Shown here: positions 8,902-17,250 of the stretch, piece by piece | Layout: every line of letters starts with the position of its first letter | Numbering within the stretch: position 1 is the first letter of the stretch | Source of the DNA: CAWCVR01 sp963799105 | Lineage (GTDB): Bacteria; Acidobacteriota; Terriglobia; Bryobacterales; Bryobacteraceae | Reading direction: 5' to 3' | NCBI GenBank assembly: GCA_963799105.1 | Contig: CAWCVR010000010.1 | Span: forward strand, 496,001-560,000 | Length of the DNA stretch: 64,000 nucleotides | The notes under the pieces: model-generated | Seen by the model: the letters and a program-made list of their open reading frames with translations, nothing else | Told to the model about the DNA's origin: nothing | Database searches by the model: none | Made by a program: the position numbers and the translations under genes

Positions 8902-10251
8902 TTACTTCGCGTCCAGGATAAAGGTTGGAACGATTCCCGAAACCGTCGAGAACCCCGCCGTGCCCGCCGACAGCCACGTCGAGCAGCCCTGCACCTTGCC
9001 CAGGTACGCATGCGGATGAACGTCCACCTGCATCTCCCGGAACTCCAGGTTTCCGAAGCTCATCAGCGGGAACACGCTGCGCTCCGGCTGCACCCGCTCC
9101 TGCACCACGTACGGCGCCCGCAGGGCTTGTTTGATCCCGCGGTCCCAGGCGGCGGCGTCCATCTCCCAGCCGAAGTAGGTATGCAGGTCGCTGTAGTCGT
9201 CGTTGGGCTTGAGCGCCAGTTTCTCGCGGTTGGCGGCGATGAACTCCGGCAGGTCCACCGGCTTGTCTTCGTAAGTGGTCCTGGTGGCGGCCACCAGCCG
9301 GGTCCATGGAACGTGGTCGCGAATCGCCTTGCGCTCGGCGGCCGGGAATTTCGCGGTCAGCGCCTCGTCGGTCAGCAGACCGAACATCGCCTTCTTGTGC
9401 GCCAGTTCCGACCGGAAACTGTTCACCACGCACACCGACCGGTCGCGGTACGCCTGCACCAGGGGATGCGACAGGTCGAAGCGGATCAGGAACTCCTGCA
9501 CGCCCACCCGCCGGTACACCACGTCGATTTCGAACGAGCCCTTGCGCAGCACCCGGTTGCGGTACTCGAGCTGCTCCGGAGAGACGATCTCCACCGCGTA
9601 GCCTTCGTCGCGGAAGAAATCGCGGAACCACTCGAACTCGCTCTGCCCCGAGTGGTACGCCGTACGGAATTCCACGATGGCAATGTTGGGTTTCTTCGAT
9701 CCCCCGAACTGCTTGTACGATTTCAGCAGCGCCTGCAGCAGGAACTTGCGGCTCCCCACCTTGGCCAGCGAATACTTCTTGCGGAATTCCTTCACCGGCG
9801 GCAGGTCGTAGAACAGTTCCGATAGCGCATCGGCATACCCCGCGCCCGTGGGCGAGTCCGCGTTGTATTGCACGAAGCGCAGGCGCCCGTCGTTGAGGTG
9901 CGAGTCCAGCCGTCCCGCCACTTCCAGCGCCTGATATCCCGGGTCGATGGATGCCAGCATCTTTTCCGCGGGCAGCAGTTCCAGCCGCGCCAGCAGCGCC
10001 GGACTGGCCAGCACCATCTGCTCCATGCGGTCAATGGCGGCCACCAATGTCTCGCCGCCGCGCACCAGCGACTCGTACTGGCGGCGGGAGAGAAAATTGG
10101 GCCGCAGAAATGGACAAATCAGCCTTCCACCCGCGGAGAGATTCAGGGTCTCCATGCGTTGGTGCAGAGCTTCTGCCCACGCAAGATCGCGGAAGGGACC
10201 ATTTTCCAGCAGCTTGTTATATTTGGCGACTGCGTCGTCCAACAGGGACAT
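8902..10251 (-). CDS. Circularly permuted ATP-grasp-like protein
   Basis: About 449 residues from the chosen ATG at 10251; the frame extends to a TTG at 10317. Recognisable blocks are RLICPFLRPNFLSRRQYE, then NADSPTGAGYADAL, the NIAIVEFRTAYHSGQSE segment, a VYRR motif, VVNSFRSELAHKKAMFGLLTDE and WTRLV ... YVVQERV. These resemble the circularly permuted ATP-grasp (glutathionylspermidine-synthase-like) group, whose members ligate an amino acid or peptide carboxylate to an amine using ATP. The substrate is unknown. The partner transglutaminase or alpha-E protein often found with this family is not adjacent. A dyad and AT-rich DNA lie upstream. No strong ribosome site supports either start. Confidence 0.65.
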   Translation of the reverse strand: MSLLDDAVAKYNKLLENGPFRDLAWAEALHQRMETLNLSAGGRLICPFLRPNFLSRRQYESLVRGGETLVAAIDRMEQMVLASPALLARLELLPAEKMLASIDPGYQALEVAGRLDSHLNDGRLRFVQYNADSPTGAGYADALSELFYDLPPVKEFRKKYSLAKVGSRKFLLQALLKSYKQFGGSKKPNIAIVEFRTAYHSGQSEFEWFRDFFRDEGYAVEIVSPEQLEYRNRVLRKGSFEIDVVYRRVGVQEFLIRFDLSHPLVQAYRDRSVCVVNSFRSELAHKKAMFGLLTDEALTAKFPAAERKAIRDHVPWTRLVAATRTTYEDKPVDLPEFIAANREKLALKPNDDYSDLHTYFGWEMDAAAWDRGIKQALRAPYVVQERVQPERSVFPLMSFGNLEFREMQVDVHPHAYLGKVQGCSTWLSAGTAGFSTVSGIVPTFILDAK

Positions 10252-10329
10252 TCTGGCTTGAAAACCTGTTCTACATTCGAGTATCCCACAGAAGTTTGGA
10301 AAGCGATAGGTTTCCAATCTGCAATATGC

Positions 10330-10360
10330 ATGTAAATATATGAAAATACAATACTTACAT
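10330..10360. promoter_or_regulatory. AT-rich dyad, candidate operator for the ATP-grasp gene
   Basis: ATGTAAATAT (10330-10339) and ATACTTACAT (10351-10360) are reverse complements except for one base, separated by 11 bp, within the only strongly AT-rich patch between the flanking genes. It sits about 80 bp upstream of the ATP-grasp start codon, so it probably overlaps the promoter. Confidence 0.4.
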
Positions 10361-10385
10361 TATTCAACAAGATCGGACAAGACCC

Positions 10386-10420
10386 AACGGTGAGACCGCC
10401 CGCAGGCGGTTTCCACGGTT
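10386..10420 (-). terminator. Likely terminator hairpin of the TPR gene
   Basis: A GC-rich stem centred on CGCA pairs ACCGCC (10395-10400) with GGCGGT (10405-10410), and the outer bases continue to pair imperfectly. It lies 21 bp past the stop of the minus-strand TPR gene; no clear U-tract follows. Confidence 0.45.
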
Positions 10421-10440
10421 CCGGGGATACGGTTAGCGGC

Positions 10441-12177
10441 TTACTTGTGGTTTTCCTTCGCTAGTTTGGCCTGTGCTTCGTCCAGCTTTCGATTGACCTG
10501 CGCCATCTCATCGGCGTCCACATCCGTTTGTCCGGGCTTCTGCGCTTCCTTCAGCGATGCCTGCCATTGGTCAATCGCTTCCTTGGTGCGGCCCAGCTTG
10601 GCATAGACATCCCCCAGGTGATCGTAAACCGTGGGATCGGGCATACGTTCCAAGGCGCGTTCCAGCAATCCCTGGGCTTCGGCGTACTTCGCCTGGCGGA
10701 AATAGACCCAGCCCATGCTGTCCAGAAACGCGCCGTTCTCCGGCTGCAAGTCGAGCGCCTTTTTCACCAGTTGAGCGGCCTCCTCCAGCCGCACGTTGCG
10801 GTCGGCCAGCATGTAGCCCAGATAGTTCAACGCATCAGCGTGCTTGGGGTCGAGTTCCAGAACCTTGCGGAACTGCTTTTCGGACGCGTCGTACTGCTTC
10901 TGCCGCTCGAGCATCGCTCCCCGCATAAAGAATATGCCGGCCTTCTCGGCGTTCGACGACGCCAACTTCTCGCTCTCGTCCAGCGCCTTGGCCATCTCGG
11001 CCCACCGCTTGCCCCTCTCGTAGGCCTGCGCGATCTGTCCCAGAATCTCGAAGCGCCCCTTGCGCGACTCTTCCGAAGACGGCCCGCGGCCGACATCCTC
11101 CAGCAGTGCCCGGTACACCGCCACGGCGTCGTCCAGTTTGCCTTCGCTCTCCAGTTGCATGGCTTCGTTCATGCGCACCGGCAGGCTCTCGGGATCCAGT
11201 TGCCGGGCGCGGTCGGCCGCCTCGCGCGCCTTCGCCAGGTCGTGCTGCGCGCGGTAAATCTCGCTCAGCCGCAGCGGAAACGAGGGCTCCCGCCGGTTGG
11301 CCGCCGCCAGCCGCTCGTAAATCTTGCGCGCCTCGTCGAATTGCGCGGGATTGACGCTCAGGCATTCCTCGGCCAGGGCGCGGGCGATCTTGTCGTTATC
11401 CGGCGCCATGTCCAGCGCCTGGCGGAACACCTCGATCGCCTCCTTGTGCTTTCCCATTTCGCTATACGCGCTGCCCAGGTCGGCCAGGGTCTCCTCGTTG
11501 GGAGCCTTGTCGGTGGCGGCCTTCAGGCTCTCGATGGCGCTCTTCGTGTCGCCGATATCCATGTATAGTTTGGCCAGGCTCTTGAGCGCGTCGGTATTGG
11601 CGGGGTCGGCCTTCAGCGCCGCCCGGAACGCTTTCTCCGCCTCCGGGGAGTTGTTGGAAGCGCGGTAGAGGTCGCCCAGCGTGGTCCAGCTCTCCGCGTC
11701 GCCGGGATCCTTCGCGGTGATCTTCCGGTACTGCTCGATGGCCTTCTGCAGCGAGGCATCGGCATCGCGTCCGTTCTGCGCCATCCGCATGTACACGCTG
11801 CCCAGGATGCGCCGGGCGTTCACGTTGTCCGGGTCCTTCTTCAGCATGTCCTCGGCCACGGCGATGGCGTCCGCCAGCCGGTTCAGGTGCAGGTACAACT
11901 CGGTCAGCTCATCGGCGACAATGGACACCGTGGGCGCCAGCTTCAGCGCCTCCTGGTAATACTTCACCGCGCGGCTGGCGTACTCGCGGTTTCCTTGCGC
12001 CCCCGCCATTTCCGCGTACAGCCGGCCCATGGCGAAGTTGTAATAGGCTCCGGCCCGGTCCTCCGATGCGCCGGCCGGAGCGGCCACGGGGCCGGGAGCC
12101 TGCGCCCTGGCGGTCTGCGCGATCCAGACGGAACCGAGTGCGGCAATGAGAAGGACTGCTTTGGCGGAGCGAATCAT
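10441..12177 (-). CDS. Secreted or periplasmic TPR-repeat protein
   Basis: 578 residues with an N-terminal signal peptide (hydrophobic about residues 7-20, AxA site ARA before Gln26). The remainder is a near-continuous array of tetratricopeptide repeats: recurrent A--W--LG-LY and A---Y-----L-P spacing, e.g. WTTLGDLYRASNNSPEAEKAF and LNYLGYMLADRN. Such solenoids scaffold protein complexes; in Acidobacteria they often serve envelope functions. The end is charged and helical (Lys/Glu/Ala-rich). It is divergent from miaA with about 100 bp between the start codons, which must hold both promoters. No enzymatic motif is visible. Confidence 0.85.
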   Translation of the reverse strand: MIRSAKAVLLIAALGSVWIAQTARAQAPGPVAAPAGASEDRAGAYYNFAMGRLYAEMAGAQGNREYASRAVKYYQEALKLAPTVSIVADELTELYLHLNRLADAIAVAEDMLKKDPDNVNARRILGSVYMRMAQNGRDADASLQKAIEQYRKITAKDPGDAESWTTLGDLYRASNNSPEAEKAFRAALKADPANTDALKSLAKLYMDIGDTKSAIESLKAATDKAPNEETLADLGSAYSEMGKHKEAIEVFRQALDMAPDNDKIARALAEECLSVNPAQFDEARKIYERLAAANRREPSFPLRLSEIYRAQHDLAKAREAADRARQLDPESLPVRMNEAMQLESEGKLDDAVAVYRALLEDVGRGPSSEESRKGRFEILGQIAQAYERGKRWAEMAKALDESEKLASSNAEKAGIFFMRGAMLERQKQYDASEKQFRKVLELDPKHADALNYLGYMLADRNVRLEEAAQLVKKALDLQPENGAFLDSMGWVYFRQAKYAEAQGLLERALERMPDPTVYDHLGDVYAKLGRTKEAIDQWQASLKEAQKPGQTDVDADEMAQVNRKLDEAQAKLAKENHK

Positions 12178-12279
12178 GCGGATCTGAACTTTCTCTCGAC
12201 CTCGTGGGTACCCAGTTGGCCGAAGGTCACCTTTTTATTGTATAACGGGGTCTCGTAGCAAGTTTCCGGGAACCGTACC

Positions 12280-13272
12280 GTGTCCGACATGCAACCTCCG
12301 TCCCTCCCTCGAATGGAAGATTCGTCTGCCAAGCTGGACGCGCCCGGGCGCCCGTTGGTTGCGGTGGTTGGCCCTACCGGAAGCGGGAAAAGCGATCTGG
12401 CCCTACGTCTGGCGGAAGAATTCGCGGGCGAGATCGTCAATTGCGATTCCCTCCAGGTCTTCCGCCACTTCGATATCGGAACCGCCAAGACGCCGCCCGG
12501 CGCGCGCCGCGGCATTCCGCACCACCTCATCGACATCGCCGACCCCGACCAGTTGTTCACCGCCGGCGAGTACGCCCGCCTGGCTCGCGGCGCCATCGCG
12601 GACATCTCCGCGCGCGGCCGCCTGCCCATCGTCGCCGGCGGCACCGGATTCTACCTTCGCGCATTATTGGACGGTTTGTTCGCCGGCCCGTCACGCGATC
12701 CCGATCTGCGCCGCCGCCTGGGGGCGCGGGAGACGCGCCGCCCCGGCTCGCTGCACCGCCTGCTGAAGCGTTTCGATCCTCAAGCCGCCGCCAATATCCA
12801 TCCCCATGACGTGCCCAAGGTCACGCGCGCCATGGAAATCCGTCTCCTTACGCGCCGTCCGGTTAGCGAGCTGTTTCGCGAAGGCCGGGAAACGCTCACC
12901 GGATACCGCGTGCTGAAACTCGGCCTCGAGCCCGGCCGCGACGCGCTCTACCAGCGCCTGGACGAGCGCTGCCAGGCCATGTTCTCCGGCGGACTGGTGG
13001 AAGAGGTGCGCGGCATTCTCGCCTTGGGCTTTGCGCCTTCCGCCAAGCCGTTCGAATCGCACGGATACAAGCAGGCGCTGCAGTCGATCTCCGGCGAGCT
13101 GAACCTCCACAACGCGATCTTCTACGCGCAGCGCAACACGCGCAACTACGCCAAGCGCCAGCTCACCTGGTTTCGCCGCGAAGCCGGCCTGGTGCGGCTC
13201 GCGGGCTTCGGCGACTCCGCCGCCGTGCGCGACGCCGCCATTGTGCGCGTTCGCTCGTTTCTCGACACTTGA
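12280..13272 (+). CDS. miaA: tRNA dimethylallyltransferase MiaA
   Basis: Transfers the dimethylallyl group from DMAPP to N6 of A37 in tRNAs reading UNN codons. The sequence shows the P-loop GPTGSGKS at residues 31-38, NCDSLQVF at 54-61 (the invariant DSxQxY region, here with Phe), GTAKP-like GTAKTP at about 67-72, HHLID at 81-85 and GGTGFY at 120-125, then the C-terminal ESHGYKQAL and RNYAKRQLTWFRR, which contacts tRNA. The length (330) is normal. The GTG at 12280 is the longest start; ATG at 12289 or at residue 12 is also possible. It runs divergently from the TPR gene and is followed by a small secreted protein gene 114 bp on. Confidence 0.95.
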   Translation: MSDMQPPSLPRMEDSSAKLDAPGRPLVAVVGPTGSGKSDLALRLAEEFAGEIVNCDSLQVFRHFDIGTAKTPPGARRGIPHHLIDIADPDQLFTAGEYARLARGAIADISARGRLPIVAGGTGFYLRALLDGLFAGPSRDPDLRRRLGARETRRPGSLHRLLKRFDPQAAANIHPHDVPKVTRAMEIRLLTRRPVSELFREGRETLTGYRVLKLGLEPGRDALYQRLDERCQAMFSGGLVEEVRGILALGFAPSAKPFESHGYKQALQSISGELNLHNAIFYAQRNTRNYAKRQLTWFRREAGLVRLAGFGDSAAVRDAAIVRVRSFLDT

Positions 13273-13386
13273 CAACCGATTCTGCGCCGGCCCGCGGAAC
13301 ATTTCGCCGCCTCGCTCGTAATGTATTCCAGTAGGCGAGATCTCAACTACCGGAATCTATCGAAAGTCAATCTTGGAGAAACCAAC

Positions 13387-13755
13387 ATGCACAGGACACT
13401 TGCGCTTCTTTTCGCCGCCGTTGCGCTCGCCGTAGCCGCCGGCAAGACCTACACCTTTACGCTGTACGATCCCGCCATGGCAGGCGCCACGGAACTGAAG
13501 CCCGGCGAACACAGTCTGCAAATTGTGGACGGGAATGCCTTCATCGTCGATGGCAAGCCGGCCACGCGCACCCCGGTGAAAGTGGAGACCGCGAACGAGA
13601 AATTCTCCCGCACCAGCATCCTCGTAAACACCGGCGGCGGCAAGAGGCGCATCGAGGAAATCAGCCTCGGCGGCTCCAATACCAAGCTGGTGGTCGCCAT
13701 GCCCGCGGCGGACGCCGGAGCCGGATCGAGTAGCGCCGCCGGCGCTTCCAACTAG
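13387..13755 (+). CDS. Small secreted protein, function unknown
   Basis: 122 residues from the ATG at 13387, chosen because GGAGAA lies 6-11 bases upstream and a signal peptide follows directly (MHRTLALLFAAVALAVAAGK). The mature part is short and beta-rich, with TYTFTLYDPAMAGATELKPGEH, repeated IVDG and a Gly/Ser/Ala-rich tail. Small acidobacterial exported proteins of this look occur widely without assigned function. An in-frame ATG at 13321 would bury the signal peptide and is rejected. Confidence 0.7.
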   Translation: MHRTLALLFAAVALAVAAGKTYTFTLYDPAMAGATELKPGEHSLQIVDGNAFIVDGKPATRTPVKVETANEKFSRTSILVNTGGGKRRIEEISLGGSNTKLVVAMPAADAGAGSSSAAGASN

Positions 13756-13799
13756 GTCTTCGACCGCGCGATCCGGCGCCTTTGCCGGGCCGCTCGCTC

Positions 13800-13930
13800 A
13801 GAAGCTGTGAAGAAATCGGCCGGACTGCCGGGTTGACAGACGAAAGCGTCTGTCCCACATTGCACTCGAAGGACTTGCAGCGAGGTGGGGCAGGCGCTTC
13901 CGCCTGCCAACCGATTTCTTCACAGCTTCT
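13800..13930. repeat. Intergenic palindromic element with three nested hairpins
   Basis: Outer arms of 20 bp are perfectly inverted (AGAAGCTGTGAAGAAATCGG at 13800-13819, complement at 13911-13930). Inside lie GACAGACG-AAAG-CGTCTGTC (13835-13854) and GGCAGGCG-CTTC-CGCCTGCC (about 13889-13908). The inner hairpins, read outward, both begin TGTGGGaC or GTGGGGC. The element fills most of the 326-bp gap before the next TPR gene. It has the structure of a MITE or composite REP element; no transposase is present. Confidence 0.85.
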
Positions 13931-14081
13931 CACGCTCGCGGTTCCGGACGGAACCCGAGCGTGAGCGAGCGGCCCGTGGCAAAGGAACGGTATCTTGCGG
14001 TCATGGCGCTAGCGCACTTCGGCACGGAGCCGCGGCCCGCACCGCTGCCGGCGGCTGCACCGTTGTTACACTGAATGGGAA

Positions 14082-15272
14082 GTGAACATGGTGCGGTCCC
14101 TCACACTGGCGGTGTTACTCTGCTGCGGGCTCCGCGCCGAAACAGTTCTGGTTCTGCCCTTCGCCAACCACTCCGCGGCGGCCAACCTCGACTGGATCGG
14201 CGAGAGCATCGCCGAGACCGTTGGCGACGCTCTGGCTTCCCAGGGGCTGCTGGTGCTGGATCGCGAGGACCGTCTGGAAGGCTACCGGCGCTTGTCCCTC
14301 CGTTCCGGAGCGGAGCTCACCCACGCCTCCGCCATCAGGATCGGCCAGTCGCTCGACGCCTCCATCGTGATCTACGGCGAGTACGAGCAGCAGCCCGCCG
14401 CCGGCGCCAGGGAGGCTTCCAAGGGATCGCTCCGCATCGCCGGCCGGGTTCTCGATCTCAAACGGATCCGCCAGACTTCGCCGCTCAGTCAGTTCGGCGC
14501 GCTGGAGGAACTTCCCGGCATGGAAGTCCAACTCGGATGGGAGGCGCTCCACGAGATCGACCCCCGGACACCCGTCTCGCAGGAAGAATTCGCCAGGCTT
14601 CACCCGGCCGTCCGCCTCGACGCCATGGAGAGCTATGTGCGCGGTCTGCTCGCCACCTCGCCGGAACAGCGCCATCGTTTTTTCACCACTGCCGCGCGCC
14701 TCGACGACAAGTTCTCCCAACCCTGTTTCCATCTCGCCCGGCTGGCCTGGGAGCAGAAGGACTACAAGACCGCGGCCTCCTGGTTCGAGCGCGTCTCGCA
14801 TGGCGATTCGCACTACTTCCAGGCCCGGTTCTTCCTCGGCCTCTGCCGGTATTACGGAGGCGATGCCGCCGCGGCCGCCCAGGCCTTCGGGTTGGTGGCC
14901 GAGGCCGTGCCCCTCAATGAGGTCTACAACAACCTCGGCGCCGCCCAGGTGCGCCGCAACGACCTGCCCGCCGCCATCGCCGCCTTCCGCAAAGCCATCG
15001 CCGGCGACGACGCCGATCCCGACTACCATTTCAATCTCGGCTACGCCCTGTGGCGTTCGAGGGATTTCGACGGAGCCGCCGGAAGCCTCCGCGCCGCCGT
15101 CGAGCGCGACCCCGACGACAGCGAAGCCACCGCCTTGTTAGGCCGCGCCCTCAAGCAGGACGGCCCCCGCCCCAGTGATCCCCGCAGCGAAGGCCGCCAG
15201 CGTCTCAAGACCGACTTCGAGGAATTTGCCTACCGCCAGCTCCAGGCCGAACTGGCCGCCGGGAAGAATTAA
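14082..15272 (+). CDS. Secreted TPR protein with N-terminal FlgO/TolB-like domain
   Basis: 396 residues, starting at a GTG with an alternative ATG at 14088. A signal peptide (SLTLAVLLCCGLRAE) precedes a domain of about 130 residues reading TVLVLPFANHSAAANLDWIGESIAETVGDALASQGLLVLDRED..., the pattern of periplasmic TolB-N/FlgO-like modules seen before TPR arrays. Residues from about 190 on form TPRs (FHLARLAWEQKDYKTAASWF, YFQARFFLGLCRYYGGDAAAAAQAF, YNNLGAAQVRRNDLPAAIAAF, YHFNLGYALWRSRDFDGAAGSL). The likely role is an envelope scaffold. It stands alone; the upstream palindromic element separates it from its neighbour. Confidence 0.8.
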   Translation: MNMVRSLTLAVLLCCGLRAETVLVLPFANHSAAANLDWIGESIAETVGDALASQGLLVLDREDRLEGYRRLSLRSGAELTHASAIRIGQSLDASIVIYGEYEQQPAAGAREASKGSLRIAGRVLDLKRIRQTSPLSQFGALEELPGMEVQLGWEALHEIDPRTPVSQEEFARLHPAVRLDAMESYVRGLLATSPEQRHRFFTTAARLDDKFSQPCFHLARLAWEQKDYKTAASWFERVSHGDSHYFQARFFLGLCRYYGGDAAAAAQAFGLVAEAVPLNEVYNNLGAAQVRRNDLPAAIAAFRKAIAGDDADPDYHFNLGYALWRSRDFDGAAGSLRAAVERDPDDSEATALLGRALKQDGPRPSDPRSEGRQRLKTDFEEFAYRQLQAELAAGKN

Positions 15273-15402
15273 GACCTTACTGCGCGTGAAGAGATCGGGG
15301 CCGCAACCACAATCGCCCGCCACGCCGCGAGGCACGCCGGGAGAACCAGCGGGTTCTTCTCTGCGCGCTCGGCCGGTAACGGGCGCCCTGGCAAACCACC
15401 GC

Positions 15403-15702
15403 TCAGATCGAGGTGAGTGGCGACTCGTGCCGGATGACACGGCGGGCGTAGTAATCCGGATCGGCGAATTTCGCCTGGAAGATACGCTCCCAGCGCGCGT
15501 TGTCCTGACACGCGGCACACGTTCCGCATCTGCACCTCTGCTGCTTCACGTTGTGCGCGCGGGGCTGGCACGCCGATGGAACCCCCGCGGTCCCTTGGTT
15601 CATGCGGGGTCTGTTGCGCCGCACCTGCATAGCGCTCGAAGCCAGCAGCGCCGTAAGCTGAAATTGGTCTGCAAGTTCCATACAAGTTAAGAAGTAAGCC
15701 AC
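15403..15702 (-). CDS. Small Cys-rich protein with CxCGxCxxC motif, unknown function
   Basis: 99 residues in the longest frame. The last 45 residues are the informative part: RCRCGTCAACQDNARWERIF followed by an FADPDYY-ARR segment. CxCGxCxxC is a plausible zinc or iron-sulfur knuckle, and the aromatic/charged run after it looks like a real conserved small domain; I recall similar short acidobacterial proteins ending in NARWERIFxxKFADPxYY. The upstream 50 residues look less protein-like, so the true start may be an internal Met (about residue 25 or 34). It lies alone between genes on other strands. Confidence 0.5.
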   Translation of the reverse strand: MAYFLTCMELADQFQLTALLASSAMQVRRNRPRMNQGTAGVPSACQPRAHNVKQQRCRCGTCAACQDNARWERIFQAKFADPDYYARRVIRHESPLTSI

Positions 15703-15806
15703 TTATCGGCGGCAAACAAGTCCCCTCTGTCCCAGTACCTGGGCGGTGACGGCCTAGCCCGAAAACGCTCAAAAGTACCAGTACCGGTGAGTGCCGCGCC
15801 GCCCCA

Positions 15807-16253
15807 TCATTCACTGGCTTGCGGGGACGGCTCCGCCCACAGGCTGGTGCCCTTGACGAAGGCGATACCCTTGAACAGGGCGACCAGTTCCCCATCCTCG
15901 CCGGTGACCCGGACAAGGCACGTGGACAGCTTGCGGGTGCGAGAGATCTCCTCGGCCGTGGCAGTAAGCCGGCCCGACCGGACGGCCTTGAACCAGGTGA
16001 CGTCCACCTGGCAGCCGACGGCCACCACCCCATGGGAATTGCAAGCCAGCGCAAAGGCCAGGTCGGCGAGAGTGAACAGCGCGCCGCCCTGCAAAATGCC
16101 GACGCTGTTCAAATGGCGCGGTTCCACCGTCAGCTCCGCATGGCCGAAGCCGGCGCGGACCTCGACAATCCGGATACCGTTCTCGCGCGCGAAGCGGTCG
16201 CGTTCGAAAAACTCCGCGATCCGCTCGTCCTGCTTCCGGTCTGGCGTTTCCAT
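15807..16253 (-). CDS. Hotdog-fold thioesterase, PaaI type
   Basis: 148 residues from ATG 16253, chosen for the strong GGAGGAGG six bases upstream; the frame extends to 16325. The domain contains FFERDRFARENGIRIVEVRAG, then HLNSVGILQGGALFTLADLAFALACNSHG, the hotdog core in which the Asn/Gly/Asp pattern of PaaI thioesterases lies, and later VDVTWFKAVRSGRLTATAEEI. These enzymes hydrolyse acyl- or aryl-CoA thioesters. No pathway neighbours are adjacent, so the substrate is open. It is divergent from the restriction-modification gene, about 190 bp apart. Confidence 0.88.
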   Translation of the reverse strand: METPDRKQDERIAEFFERDRFARENGIRIVEVRAGFGHAELTVEPRHLNSVGILQGGALFTLADLAFALACNSHGVVAVGCQVDVTWFKAVRSGRLTATAEEISRTRKLSTCLVRVTGEDGELVALFKGIAFVKGTSLWAEPSPQASE

Positions 16254-16445
16254 CGAGCCTCCTCCGAACAGTTTCCTCCGCCAGCCCGTGGCGAGGCAAG
16301 TAGGGAGATCCCGCGGCCCGCCCACTTTCCCAACGCCTAGCCAGCCCCAGGCCGCGTGCCCGTCCTGGTTCGGCCCGGCGTCGTCGCGCTCAGCAAGCCG
16401 ATAGACCAGTTACACTCTCATTGAGCGGAAGCACGCGAACTTCTC

Positions 16446-17250
16446 ATGCCGGCGACTTCATTCATCGAGCGGTGGCGGAACTCGGCCGCGGCGGAACGGG
16501 CGAACTACGCACTTTTCCTCTCGGAACTCTGCGACTACCTGGAAGTCCCGCGCCCCAATCCCGCCGTTGCCGACGACAGCCAGAACCACTACGTCTTCGA
16601 GCGGCCCGTGACGTTTCGCTACCCCACAGGTCTATCCAGCCCCGGCCGCATCGATCTCTACAAGCGCGGCTGTTTCGTCCTTGAGGCCAAGCAGGGCAGC
16701 CAAGCTCCCGAGCCCTCGCTGCTCTTCGAAGCGCCGCATCGCCGCGGGACCGCCATTCGCGGAACCGCGGGCTGGGACCTTGCCATGCTCCGCGCCCGCA
16801 ATCAGGCCGAGCAGTACGCAAAGGCGCTCCCCGCCGCCGATGGCTGGCCGCCCTTCCTGATCGTCGTGGACGTCGGCTACTCCATCGAGATCTTCGCCGA
16901 CTTTTCCGGCACCGGCAAAGCCTACGTCCCGTTCCCCGACTCGCTCGCCCACCGCATCCTGCTTCAGCAGCTCGAATACCAGCCCATCCGAGACCGCCTG
17001 CGCGCCATCTGGCTCGACCCGCTCTCGCTCGACCCCAGCCGCATCTCGGCCCGTGTCACCCGCGAGGTCGCCTCGCTCCTCGCCGATCTCGCCCGATCTC
17101 TCGAAAAGGATCACCCTCCCGAAGCCGTGGCGCCTTTCCTGATGCGCTGCATCTTCACCTTCTTCGCCGAAGACATCCACCTCCTCCGGCCCGACAGCTT
17201 CTCGGATCTTCTGGAAAGTCTTCGCGGCGACCTCTTCGAACTTCCAGCCC
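16446..17250 (+). pseudogene. N-terminal, nuclease-containing part of a type IIG-like restriction-modification protein (frameshifted)
   Basis: About 265 residues are meaningful: MPATSFIERWRNSAAAERANYALFLSELCDYL, then GRIDLYKRGCFVLEAKQ (about residues 70-86), a D-x(n)-ExK arrangement typical of the PD-(D/E)XK nuclease of MmeI/type IIG enzymes. The helical region FLMRCIFTFFAEDIHLL follows. Near 17230-17250 the homologous reading passes into the +1 frame (FQPMVESLWRTMDSGGFS continues in the frame of the next entry). The original frame runs on to 18008 but as Arg/Pro-rich nonsense. A pipeline would probably join this with the next entry as one frameshifted gene, 16446-19854. The cause may be a real mutation or a base-call error. 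Confidence 0.7.
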
